From: a bacterium
GTDB taxonomy: Bacteria; Hydrothermota; 32-111
Length of the DNA: 39,189 nucleotides
Assembly (NCBI GenBank): GCA_028698175.1
Contig: JAQVDU010000006.1
Location: 1-39,189, forward strand
Reading direction: 5' to 3'
This document shows, one piece after another, positions 19,426-28,046 of the stretch (position 1 is the first letter of the stretch; each line of letters begins with the position of its first letter). The translations under genes were made by a program, and so were the position numbers. The notes beneath the pieces were generated by a model, which was not told the origin of the DNA, did not search any database, and saw only the letters and a program-made list of their open reading frames with translations.

Positions 19426-20394
19426 TCATTTCGGTTTCAGATATATCCCTGAATTGGCATATATGAAATACTTGTTGAATCCGCAGATCCAGACACCCGG
19501 CTCCTCAATCCAGGAGACAAACTTACTTTCAGTTCTCGAATAGGCAAAGAGCATGCCATTGTAATTAATCTCATAGACACAATAAAAAAAGTCGCCGTCA
19601 GAATACATATATCGCATATCTTCCCCATCCATGCGGATCGAATGAATATCCAAAAGAGTTGTGTCGCCTTTCAGCCGATTGTTTTCAAGGTAATACTTCA
19701 CTATCATATCGTTGTTCGTAGCCATAAAAAGTGTATCGCAGTTTATGCTCACATTTTTATACTCTGTCGAAAACCCTACAATCTTCTCAAGGCGATGCGA
19801 AGAATCGGCTTTACAGAAATAGATGGAATCGTACTTTGATAGAAAACAGATTTCATTTCCCAGAATAATATCATTCGCCTCAGGTTCCCAGAATGAATCG
19901 GTCAGATTTATTTCCTGATGAAGAAAATCAAGGTTGTAAATGTAGATGTATTCTGAGAGGGAATATGATGGAATAAAATAAAGAAGAGTGCCGTCTATCT
20001 CGACTGACCCGTATTCGAAATTCACATGCTCTTCGATAGCTCTCGAAAGTGACAGCGGATTATAGATTAAAATAGCCGAATCTTTAAATGCGGCAAGATG
20101 TTTACCGTCATATTTCATTGAATTGAAATCGCCTTCTTCCTCCTTCTCATTGATAGCTGTTAATGGCGCTTGTTCATCGCACGAGTAGACCTGCAAAGTA
20201 TAACAATCACAGAATATCAGAGAATCGGTTATAATCGTATTGAAAACTCCCATAATCCCCGCATCCGACACTTTTGAGATATACCTTGAGTCAGGATTTA
20301 TAAAACTACAGCCTGAAGTTAAAACAGTGAAATACAATATGAAGACGATACCGCTCGGAAATAACTTCAAACAGATGCTTTTTTCTTTTTTCAT
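19426..20394 (-). CDS. Lipoprotein of unknown function (possible propeller-like fold)
   Basis: Lipobox VLTSGCSF; SD GGAG upstream. Confidence 0.7.
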   Translation of the reverse strand: MKKEKSICLKLFPSGIVFILYFTVLTSGCSFINPDSRYISKVSDAGIMGVFNTIITDSLIFCDCYTLQVYSCDEQAPLTAINEKEEEGDFNSMKYDGKHLAAFKDSAILIYNPLSLSRAIEEHVNFEYGSVEIDGTLLYFIPSYSLSEYIYIYNLDFLHQEINLTDSFWEPEANDIILGNEICFLSKYDSIYFCKADSSHRLEKIVGFSTEYKNVSINCDTLFMATNNDMIVKYYLENNRLKGDTTLLDIHSIRMDGEDMRYMYSDGDFFYCVYEINYNGMLFAYSRTESKFVSWIEEPGVWICGFNKYFIYANSGIYLKPK

Positions 20395-20431
20395 TTATTC
20401 TCCGTTAATGAACATCATATCTCAATTCTAA

Positions 20432-20902
20432 TCAAAACCTGACTTTTTTATTGTAATATGTTTTTGCGCCTTCAATGAATCCCGCTTTGTAGGAATCATT
20501 TATGTAATCCTTTTTTTTCTTAAGTATGTCGAACTCATCCGTCTCTCTGGCTCTCTCATACAGAAGTCCTACGCCTCTCAGCAGAAGCATTTCAAAACCA
20601 ATCATGAAGCTTGTCTGAGTGAACATTCCCCATCCGTCATAAATGGCTTCTTCATCTGACAGAAAAAGAGGCGCGAACATAAGATAAGCCGCTGAAACAG
20701 TTATGCCCATTATCGCGTCCGTGAATGAGAGAGAGAGGCATGAGCTTGAATTTGTGCAGAATGAACCCGAGGAGTCTATTTTATTTTTTTTCGCGTACTC
20801 TCTTCCCTCGTCATATCCCATCCTGTAATAATCTTTCAGAGTCGGTTCAGCTGCCGCGATTATAAACGGAATAATAAGCAGAAGCATTATGATTTTTTTC
20901 AT
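20432..20902 (-). CDS. Small membrane protein of unknown function
   Basis: Signal/TM N-terminus (MKKIIMLLLIIPFIIAAAEP), internal hydrophobic segments; start reassigned to ATG 20902, ATGA overlap with upstream gene. Confidence 0.7.
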   Translation of the reverse strand: MKKIIMLLLIIPFIIAAAEPTLKDYYRMGYDEGREYAKKNKIDSSGSFCTNSSSCLSLSFTDAIMGITVSAAYLMFAPLFLSDEEAIYDGWGMFTQTSFMIGFEMLLLRGVGLLYERARETDEFDILKKKKDYINDSYKAGFIEGAKTYYNKKVRF

Positions 20903-21444
20903 TGGCTGTAAATCAGCTCGGTTGTTTGCCAGTGAACAAGAAGAACGCACAAATCCATGATTGCCACAACCCCAATATAAGCAGGAGACGTTTTATCATC
21001 GTATGCCAGCCTTCTGTAGAGAGTGTATCCCGTCTGAAGGATAATAACGGCGCCGCTAAGAGTGTTTCTTATCAACTCAATTCTCTCATTCTTCTTCTTT
21101 CTTTGCTCTATTGAAAACTCGTATTTTCTCTTCTTCTTTTCAAGAATAGCGGCTCTTCTTGCCGCAAAGAGACAGTCCGCATCATGATGAATCGCTACTA
21201 TTTCAACAGGCAGTTGTGAGATATTGTCTGAAGCGGAAGAGTCAGCGCATGACCATTCTGTAAAAGAAGGATTCAATGACAAGATATAGCTGTCAAGGTA
21301 TGCCCGCTCAATCAAGACCCTCTCTTCAAATGTCATTGAATCAATCTCAGAAATTCTGAAATCGATTATCTCACCGCTCAGGAAGAGTCCGGTTAAAACA
21401 AAAAACATCAGCAGTATGAATTTTCTATTCGCTGATTCCGTCAA
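20899..21444 (-). CDS. Membrane protein of unknown function
   Basis: ORF with N-terminal hydrophobic segment and C-terminal TM segments; same operon. Confidence 0.65.
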   Translation of the reverse strand: MTESANRKFILLMFFVLTGLFLSGEIIDFRISEIDSMTFEERVLIERAYLDSYILSLNPSFTEWSCADSSASDNISQLPVEIVAIHHDADCLFAARRAAILEKKKRKYEFSIEQRKKKNERIELIRNTLSGAVIILQTGYTLYRRLAYDDKTSPAYIGVVAIMDLCVLLVHWQTTELIYSQ

Positions 21445-22372
21445 TGTAACCTCTCAGGTAAAAAAGGTCTCCTTCATTCAGAGCAACGGAAAGCTTTGTA
21501 AGATTTATCTGCGGATCTTTTAGCAGATAAATCACATTCTTGGAGTAATGAATGATTGAGAATAATATCCATAACAACCCTGCCGCCGATGCATCTTCTT
21601 GGTCATTCCAGCCGTGATATACCGTAATGCCGGATATAATCGCCGCCGGAACAGGCAGCATCATAAATTCAGCCGAAGAGACTGCAAAATCAGAGAACAA
21701 ATTAATCTTTTTGTCATTCTTTGACGCAAAAAAACCGTCAAGATAATTTTTCCGCATCTGTGTCAGGTCGGTTTTTTCTGTAAATGTCATTGAAATCAGT
21801 TTGCTGATGCCAACTTCAGCGGCCGAATAAAGAAGGGATATGACGAAGAATGAGAAAGTCGGACCTATCTGGCTGGTATATATCTCTTCTATATCTTTGT
21901 TGTCCGCACCGCGCACCTTGCCGAAAATGTATAAGACAGGAATAAGAAGGAATGTCAATGCAGGGAGTAGAAAGGAAGATGCTGAAAAATAACTCTCATA
22001 TTTTTCAAGACCGTCCTTTGTCAGAGTATATAGGCCTCTTCTATTTCCGTCAAATAGCAGAATGTTTTTGTTGCTGGGAGACATGAATAAGAGCATGCTG
22101 TCCGGACTCATTACTGGAGAGAAAAACTCCACACTTCTTACAAGTTCCCTGTCATCTATTATTATCGAGTCGTCTGCGGTTACATTAGCCTTATCAATTC
22201 TGATGGAATCAGCTCCAAAACTCAGAAGAGAAATGATTTCTCCGTATTTCTCCTTTTTCAGCAACACTTCCGTTTTCGAAGAATCCTCTGTAATGCCGAT
22301 TATTTCATAAGGAAATATTGCAGTAAATGTAAAGATGAAGAGTGAAACTCCCAACACAATCTTTTTCCCCAT
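21425..22372 (-). CDS. Membrane protein of unknown function
   Basis: Signal peptide MGKKIVLGVSLFIFTFTAIFPYE plus several TM segments; promoter immediately upstream. Confidence 0.7.
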   Translation of the reverse strand: MGKKIVLGVSLFIFTFTAIFPYEIIGITEDSSKTEVLLKKEKYGEIISLLSFGADSIRIDKANVTADDSIIIDDRELVRSVEFFSPVMSPDSMLLFMSPSNKNILLFDGNRRGLYTLTKDGLEKYESYFSASSFLLPALTFLLIPVLYIFGKVRGADNKDIEEIYTSQIGPTFSFFVISLLYSAAEVGISKLISMTFTEKTDLTQMRKNYLDGFFASKNDKKINLFSDFAVSSAEFMMLPVPAAIISGITVYHGWNDQEDASAAGLLWILFSIIHYSKNVIYLLKDPQINLTKLSVALNEGDLFYLRGYIDGISE

Positions 22373-22381
22373 ATTACAGAT

Positions 22382-22409
22382 ATTTTACTACATTAATATT
22401 TTAAGTCAA
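22382..22409 (-). promoter_or_regulatory. Divergent promoter (minus), consistent with a near-leaderless transcript
   Basis: On minus strand: TTGACT (22404-22409), 16 nt, TAAAAT (22382-22387), 9 nt to ATG 22372; no SD. Confidence 0.5.
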
Positions 22410-22428
22410 CGACCTTGAAAAGCAACAC

Positions 22429-22457
22429 TTGATTAAATTGCATTTGAGTGGTATTAT
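22429..22457 (+). promoter_or_regulatory. Divergent promoter (plus), consistent with a leaderless transcript
   Basis: TTGATT (22429-22434), 17 nt, TATTAT (22452-22457), 7 nt to ATG 22465. Confidence 0.5.
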
Positions 22458-22464
22458 TTTTGTT

Positions 22465-23154
22465 ATGAGGCGGATATACGGATTAATCGGATTGGTTTTA
22501 ATATTCACAAACTGCGTCACATTATTTCATTCTGCAAGGGTATTGGATAGAGGAGAGTTTGAAGTTGGAGCGAGTTTAGGGTATTCGGAATCATTTGCGA
22601 AAAGTAAAACTGTCAGCTGGCCATATCACTTTTTCAGTTACTCACACGAGCCAAATGCTTCAAAATTTTTCACTTTAACGTCGAGAGTAGGATGGGGAAA
22701 GGGATTCGTTACGGGAATTTCATTCGGATTTTGTTATGCTGATGCTTTTATAGCAAAGTCCCTGATAAGAGAGAGCAATTCACGTCCGTCAGTCTCTGTT
22801 GCATTTGACGCTTATTATTTTTTCGGAGCTTTTTATACTGAAAGAGGGATTTATCTTTCATCCGAAATCTACAAGTCGAGCGTTGCGAACTACTATAATT
22901 TTAACCCGACTGTAAGAGCTAGAGTAGGATTCGTTGATTGGACTGACAGTGGCTGGCCCACCGATTCTCCAAGTTCGGGGGAGAGGTTTGAAATAAATCT
23001 TTTTTACGGTAACGAAATGCATAATATGGGAAAATCATGGTCTATGCCTTATTTGTCTGTGGGTTTAGAGAGTAAACCTTCATTGGATAAAAAGAGTTTC
23101 GAATCTGCCATTTACTCGATCGATTTCGGATTATCAGTATATTATCGAAGCTAA
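22465..23154 (+). CDS. Lipoprotein of unknown function, paralog of the gene at 18136
   Basis: MRRIYGLIGLVLIFTNCVTLFHSARVLDRGEF...; start reassigned from 22429 because identity with the paralog begins at this ATG and the upstream sequence resembles a promoter. Confidence 0.8.
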   Translation: MRRIYGLIGLVLIFTNCVTLFHSARVLDRGEFEVGASLGYSESFAKSKTVSWPYHFFSYSHEPNASKFFTLTSRVGWGKGFVTGISFGFCYADAFIAKSLIRESNSRPSVSVAFDAYYFFGAFYTERGIYLSSEIYKSSVANYYNFNPTVRARVGFVDWTDSGWPTDSPSSGERFEINLFYGNEMHNMGKSWSMPYLSVGLESKPSLDKKSFESAIYSIDFGLSVYYRS

Positions 23155-23230
23155 ATTCCTTTTTTAACAATGATTAGATAGAATTTTTGTCACAATCGCT
23201 TTAATTGTTTTGTATTTTCCAATTATCTTA

Positions 23231-23258
23231 TTGACTAAAACCGCATTATATATATAAT
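23231..23258 (+). promoter_or_regulatory. Promoter consistent with a leaderless or near-leaderless transcript
   Basis: TTGACT (23231-23236), 16 nt, TATAAT (23253-23258), 8 nt to ATG 23267; no SD. Confidence 0.6.
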
Positions 23259-23266
23259 AACAGACT

Positions 23267-24589
23267 ATGACACTAATAAGAAGCGTTTCCGGCATAAGAG
23301 GTCTCGTCGGAGAGGACCTCAACCCCATGAGGGTTGCAAAATTTGCATCCATTTTCGGTGATTTTGTCGAATCTGGCAAGGTCATAGGCGGAATGGACAC
23401 AAGAAAGTCGGGAGGACCCTTCTCCGAAATATTCCTTTCGACTCTAAACTACAAAGGGCTTGAAACCACCTTTACAGGCGTTGTGCCGACTCCGACAGTG
23501 CTCTTCCTCGTAAGGAACATGAAGTATGACGGAGGATTCATAATCACAGCATCGCACAATCCCCCTGAATACAACGGCATAAAGCTCGTCTCCAAACAGG
23601 GAAGGTTTTTAAACCACGCTGACTACAGGATGTTCATGAAGCTTGAAGAGAAACCTTTGAAATTTAAGGGAATCTTCAAGTCGAACAGGTACGATTCTGC
23701 TCTTTACAAAAAACACATTGATGCTGTTTTAAAACTGCCCTTCGTCAATAAACCGAAAATAAAAAAGAGAAAGCTCAAGGTTGTCTTTGACGGAGGCTGC
23801 GGAGCGGGCAGCATTGTCATTGCCGAGCTGCTCGAAGGTCTCGGAGTGAAGCTTCACACTATAAACACAAACACGGACGGGAAATTCAAACGCCCGTTGG
23901 AGCCGATACCCGCCAACCTCAAAATGCTCGAAAAGGAAGTGAGGAGGGTGAAGGCGGACATAGGACTTGCGACTGACGGAGACGGAGACAGGATAGCCAT
24001 AGTGACCCCCGGAAGGGGCTGCATTTCGGAGGAATACACCCTCGCCCTTTCAGGTCTTTACGCTCTCACCAAGTACAATAAAAAACTCATTGTGATAAAC
24101 CAGTCGACAAGCATCATGCTTGAGCTCTTAGGAGAGAAGCTCGGATTCAAAGTTGTTCGCACTCCCGTGGGAGAGGCAAATGTAGTTGACGGAATACTCC
24201 TTTCCAAGGCGGTTATAGGCGGAGAGGGAAACGGAGGAGTGATACTCCCTTCCGTGAACCTCACAAGAGACGCGCTCGTAGCTTGCGCTCTTCTTATAAG
24301 CATGCTCGCCGAATCAAAGATGGATATAGACGAAATAATAGACGACTATCCGAAGACCTACATGGAGAAGAGAAAGTATGACGTCTCTTCAGCTTCAGTT
24401 CTTGAAAGAACTGAGGAGCATTTCAAGCCCTTCCATCTGGAAAAGACAGACGGACTCAGGGTGAAGTTCAGCGACGGATTTCTGCACGTGAGAAAGTCTG
24501 GCACTGAGCCTATAATAAGGATTATCTGCGAGTTCAAAACAAAAGAGAGGACTGAGGAGATAATAAAACAGATGGAGGGAATACTGTAA
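23267..24589 (+). CDS. glmM: Phosphoglucosamine mutase / phosphomannomutase family
   Basis: SVSGIRGLVGEDLNP, FIITASHNPPEYNGIK, LATDGDGDRIAIV, RKSGTEPIIRII; adjacent to glmS. Substrate inferred from context. Confidence 0.88.
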   Translation: MTLIRSVSGIRGLVGEDLNPMRVAKFASIFGDFVESGKVIGGMDTRKSGGPFSEIFLSTLNYKGLETTFTGVVPTPTVLFLVRNMKYDGGFIITASHNPPEYNGIKLVSKQGRFLNHADYRMFMKLEEKPLKFKGIFKSNRYDSALYKKHIDAVLKLPFVNKPKIKKRKLKVVFDGGCGAGSIVIAELLEGLGVKLHTINTNTDGKFKRPLEPIPANLKMLEKEVRRVKADIGLATDGDGDRIAIVTPGRGCISEEYTLALSGLYALTKYNKKLIVINQSTSIMLELLGEKLGFKVVRTPVGEANVVDGILLSKAVIGGEGNGGVILPSVNLTRDALVACALLISMLAESKMDIDEIIDDYPKTYMEKRKYDVSSASVLERTEEHFKPFHLEKTDGLRVKFSDGFLHVRKSGTEPIIRIICEFKTKERTEEIIKQMEGIL

Positions 24590-24590
24590 A

Positions 24591-26429
24591 ATGTGCGGAA
24601 TAGTGGGATACATAGGGGTTAAAGATTCCCTCAACGTTCTCATTGACGGCCTCAAACGCCTTGAATACAGAGGCTATGATTCATCCGGCGTCTCCCTTCT
24701 CTGCAAAGAGACCGGGAATATAAAGACGATCAAGAAGGCAGGCAAGATAAAAGACCTTGAAGATGAGTTTAAAAAAAACAAGCCCTGCAAATCCCACGCG
24801 GGAATAGCCCACACAAGGTGGGCGACCCACGGAGAACCGAATGATGTAAATGCTCATCCTCACGGGGACTGCTTTAATAAAATTTCTATCGTCCACAACG
24901 GGATAATCGAAAATTACAGGTCATTAAAGAATTACCTCGCAGGCAAGGGCCACAAATTTGTTTCAGAGACTGACACTGAGGTTCTCGCCCATCTGATAGA
25001 GCATTTCTACAGGAAAGACCTCATTGACGCGGTTAAAAAAGCGCTCCTAAGGGTTGAAGGCACATACGGCATAGTTGTAATTTCATCAGACCATCCTGAC
25101 ATGCTGGTGGCGGCGAGGAAGGGCTCTCCCCTTGTCATAGGTAGGTCTGACAATGAAATGTTTATCGCATCCGACGCCTCCGCGATAATCGCGCACACCA
25201 ATCAGGTTCTCTACATGCAGGATGAGGACGTGGCAGTTCTGACAAAAAATGACATAGAGCTTTCTAAAGTGGAATCGGCAAAATCAATAGACCCGGAGTT
25301 CGTTGAGATTGAGATGACTCTCTCTCAGATAGAGAAGGGCGGCTATGACCATTTCATGCTTAAGGAGATATTCGAACAGCCGGAATCCCTCCGCGACACT
25401 GAGGTGGGCCGACTCGACAAAGAGAACGGAACAGCACGCCTCAACGGAATAAAGGATTATTTTAAAAAACTGCTCGATGCTGACAGGATAGTGATAACCG
25501 CATGCGGAACCTCCTGGCATGCATCCCTGATAGGAAAATCTCTGATTGAAACGTATACGGGAATACCGGTTGAAGTGGATTATGCATCAGAGTTCAGATA
25601 CAGAAACCCCATAATAACGGAGAGAACCGTTGTGATAGTGGTTTCGCAGAGCGGAGAGACGGCTGACACCCTTGCGGCGCTGAGAGAGGCGAAGAGCAAG
25701 GGAGCTTCAGTTCTCGGAATCTGCAACGTAGTCGGCTCTTCAATAGCAAGGGAGACAGACGCTGGCATATACACCCATGCAGGGCCTGAAATCGGAGTGG
25801 CGTCGACTAAGGCGTTCACAGCTCAGGTAATGGCATTCGCTCTGCTTGCCATCGGACTGGGAAGAAAGAAGCTTCTCTCATTTGAACAGGGTCTCTCCCT
25901 AATAAATGAGCTTGAAAAGATTCCCGGAAAGGTCAATGAAATTCTCCACGACAAAAACAAAATAGAATCAATATGCAGAAAAACCTATAAAAAGAAAAAT
26001 TTCCTATACCTCGGAAGGGGCTTCAATTTCCCCGTAGCCCTCGAAGGCGCCCTGAAGCTTAAAGAGATATCCTACATTCATGCGGAGGGCTATCCTGCCG
26101 CAGAGATGAAGCACGGACCGATAGCTCTGATAGACGAGAACATGCCGGCTCTTGTTATTGCCCTCAAGGACAGCATCTATGAAAAGATAATAAGCAACAT
26201 AAAAGAGATAAAGGCGAGAAAGGGTTATGTCATTGCAATAGCGAACAAGGGAGACAAAGAGATAAAAGATATTGCAGATGACGTTATCTATATACCTGAG
26301 ACAAAGGAGGAGTTCTCCCCAATACTCTCAATAATTCCCCTCCAGCTTATTGCTTACAAAATCGCAGTGATGAGGGGGCTTGACGTTGATATGCCGAGAA
26401 ACCTCGCAAAATCAGTGACAGTGGAGTGA
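24591..26429 (+). CDS. glmS: Glutamine-fructose-6-phosphate aminotransferase (isomerizing)
   Basis: MCGIVGYIGVKDSLNVLIDGLKRLEYRGYDSSG, HTRWATHGEPNDVNAHPH, two SIS domains, C-terminal PRNLAKSVTVE. Confidence 0.97.
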   Translation: MCGIVGYIGVKDSLNVLIDGLKRLEYRGYDSSGVSLLCKETGNIKTIKKAGKIKDLEDEFKKNKPCKSHAGIAHTRWATHGEPNDVNAHPHGDCFNKISIVHNGIIENYRSLKNYLAGKGHKFVSETDTEVLAHLIEHFYRKDLIDAVKKALLRVEGTYGIVVISSDHPDMLVAARKGSPLVIGRSDNEMFIASDASAIIAHTNQVLYMQDEDVAVLTKNDIELSKVESAKSIDPEFVEIEMTLSQIEKGGYDHFMLKEIFEQPESLRDTEVGRLDKENGTARLNGIKDYFKKLLDADRIVITACGTSWHASLIGKSLIETYTGIPVEVDYASEFRYRNPIITERTVVIVVSQSGETADTLAALREAKSKGASVLGICNVVGSSIARETDAGIYTHAGPEIGVASTKAFTAQVMAFALLAIGLGRKKLLSFEQGLSLINELEKIPGKVNEILHDKNKIESICRKTYKKKNFLYLGRGFNFPVALEGALKLKEISYIHAEGYPAAEMKHGPIALIDENMPALVIALKDSIYEKIISNIKEIKARKGYVIAIANKGDKEIKDIADDVIYIPETKEEFSPILSIIPLQLIAYKIAVMRGLDVDMPRNLAKSVTVE

Positions 26430-27085
26430 TGAAGAAGCTTCTCTTTCTCTTCTCATTGATTTTTTTAACTCAATTCTCTTATGCTGAGACGCTCTCCAAA
26501 GATGAGCTTTTCAGAAGGTTCGATTTGATGGAGAAGAAGCTAAAAGAGAACGTGCGGGAAATACGGGTTGAAGCTCTCTCATATATGAAGATGGACGACA
26601 ATGATTTCACAATGAAGACGCTCTCTGTCGATTTCATAGATTCACTTGAATATTCAAATGTGATGACCGACAACACAACCAAAGAGGAATTTTATTCATC
26701 AGGAAAGTCAAAAAACTCTCCGAAAACAGATATAAAGACGCAGGAAGGGGATTTTTCCATATTCACATACTCTACCAATACTCTTAACGGCCATAATCTG
26801 ACATCTGTATTGACTGAATCATTAACTTTGACTAAAGAGAACAATCTCATCAGAATTGTCTCTGATGACAAAACGTCAGTTTTTCTTCAGATGCTCTTAA
26901 AAGCAGACGACCTCAGCTTGAAGTCTCTGCAGTTCAAATCCTACTTCGGCACGTACAATGTGAAGGTTGTCAAGAGCAGAAAAATAGCTGATTATCTGAC
27001 ACTTCCCGACTCAGTGGAGGTCTTCCTCAATGAAAAGTTCGTGATGCATTCCAAGGCAAAAGACATAAAGGTGAAATTCAAATGA
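26426..27085 (+). CDS. LolA-like outer membrane lipoprotein-sorting protein
   Basis: Signal peptide, EALSYMKMDDNDFTMKTLSVDFIDSLEYSN..., repeated beta strands. Confidence 0.6.
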   Translation: MMKKLLFLFSLIFLTQFSYAETLSKDELFRRFDLMEKKLKENVREIRVEALSYMKMDDNDFTMKTLSVDFIDSLEYSNVMTDNTTKEEFYSSGKSKNSPKTDIKTQEGDFSIFTYSTNTLNGHNLTSVLTESLTLTKENNLIRIVSDDKTSVFLQMLLKADDLSLKSLQFKSYFGTYNVKVVKSRKIADYLTLPDSVEVFLNEKFVMHSKAKDIKVKFK

Positions 27086-27219
27086 ACAGAAAAAAGCTGT
27101 TTTTGATTTTTCTATTTGCCGCTTCAGTTCTTCTGATCGTCGGTTTGTTGAAGGGCGACATTGCCATGATATATAATTTCGGCAGATTTATCTGCTTTGA
27201 CTGCATAGGAATATCATGA
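27082..27219 (+). CDS. Small CXXC membrane peptide (45 aa), resembles CD1871A-family CXXC proteins
   Basis: MNRKKLFLIFLFAASVLLIVGLLKGDIAMIYNFGRFICFDCIGIS*; ATGA overlaps on both sides; not in the supplied ORF track. Confidence 0.7.
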   Translation: MNRKKLFLIFLFAASVLLIVGLLKGDIAMIYNFGRFICFDCIGIS

Positions 27220-28046
27220 GGCGCCTGATTCAGTCGCTTTCAGCGATAGCTATGAATTCATTTGTTTTTTTAAATCCCAGGGAGGGAGTCACTCTCTATC
27301 AGGGAAAACTGAAATCCGTCTGCGTTCCTATACTCAACTGCTACTCATGCCCGCTCGCATGGGGTAGCTGTCCGATAGGAACGGTTCAGCAGTCGCTTAA
27401 GATGATGAGAATCCCCTACTTTGTCTTCGGATTCTTCGCCTTCATCGGCGCTTTTGTGGGCAGATGGTCATGCGGCAATATATGCCCCTTCGGCTTTCTG
27501 CAGGAAATGCTCTATAAAATCAAAACCGCGAAGATAAGAATAAAGAGAATTTTCCGTCTGAACAAATATCTTGTTCTTCTTCTGACCCTCTCACTTCCTC
27601 TGCTGATACACCAGCCTGTCTTCTGCAAATTTTTATGCCCTGCCGGCACTATAGAGGCATCCATAGCCCAGATAGCTATGAACCCTGCGCTTCTTCAATC
27701 TATTGGAATTATTTTTTATCTCAAAGCATTACTCGCCATTATGTTTGTAGCCGGCTCCATAACAATGAAGAGGTTCTTCTGCGTTCTCTTCTGCCCGATA
27801 GGAGCCATATACGGACTCTTCAACAGAATAAGCCTCCTTCAGATAAAGTATGATGAAAAAAAATGCGTCCGCTGCGGACTCTGCAACAGAGTGTGTCCGA
27901 TGGATATAAACATTTATGAAAACCAGACGGATTATGACTGCATCAGGTGCTTTGAATGCGTCAACGTATGCCCTTATAATGCGCTTAAAAAATCAACTCT
28001 TTTTTCTAAGACTGCGACGCAAGAAAAAGATTCATCGCCGATATAA
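27216..28046 (+). CDS. 4Fe-4S binding membrane protein (polyferredoxin/NosR C-terminal type)
   Basis: CGNICPFGFLQE, CKFLCPAGTIEA, FCVLFCPIGAIYG, CVRCGLCNRVCPMD, CIRCFECVNVCPYNA. Confidence 0.9.
   Translation: MRRLIQSLSAIAMNSFVFLNPREGVTLYQGKLKSVCVPILNCYSCPLAWGSCPIGTVQQSLKMMRIPYFVFGFFAFIGAFVGRWSCGNICPFGFLQEMLYKIKTAKIRIKRIFRLNKYLVLLLTLSLPLLIHQPVFCKFLCPAGTIEASIAQIAMNPALLQSIGIIFYLKALLAIMFVAGSITMKRFFCVLFCPIGAIYGLFNRISLLQIKYDEKKCVRCGLCNRVCPMDINIYENQTDYDCIRCFECVNVCPYNALKKSTLFSKTATQEKDSSPI

Noticed and set aside
22429-22464. N-terminal extension MIKLHLSGIIFV of the second lipoprotein paralog in the ORF track
   Set aside because: The start would be TTG in a sequence that fits a -35 box, and similarity to the paralog begins at ATG 22465, giving a proper signal peptide with lipobox.
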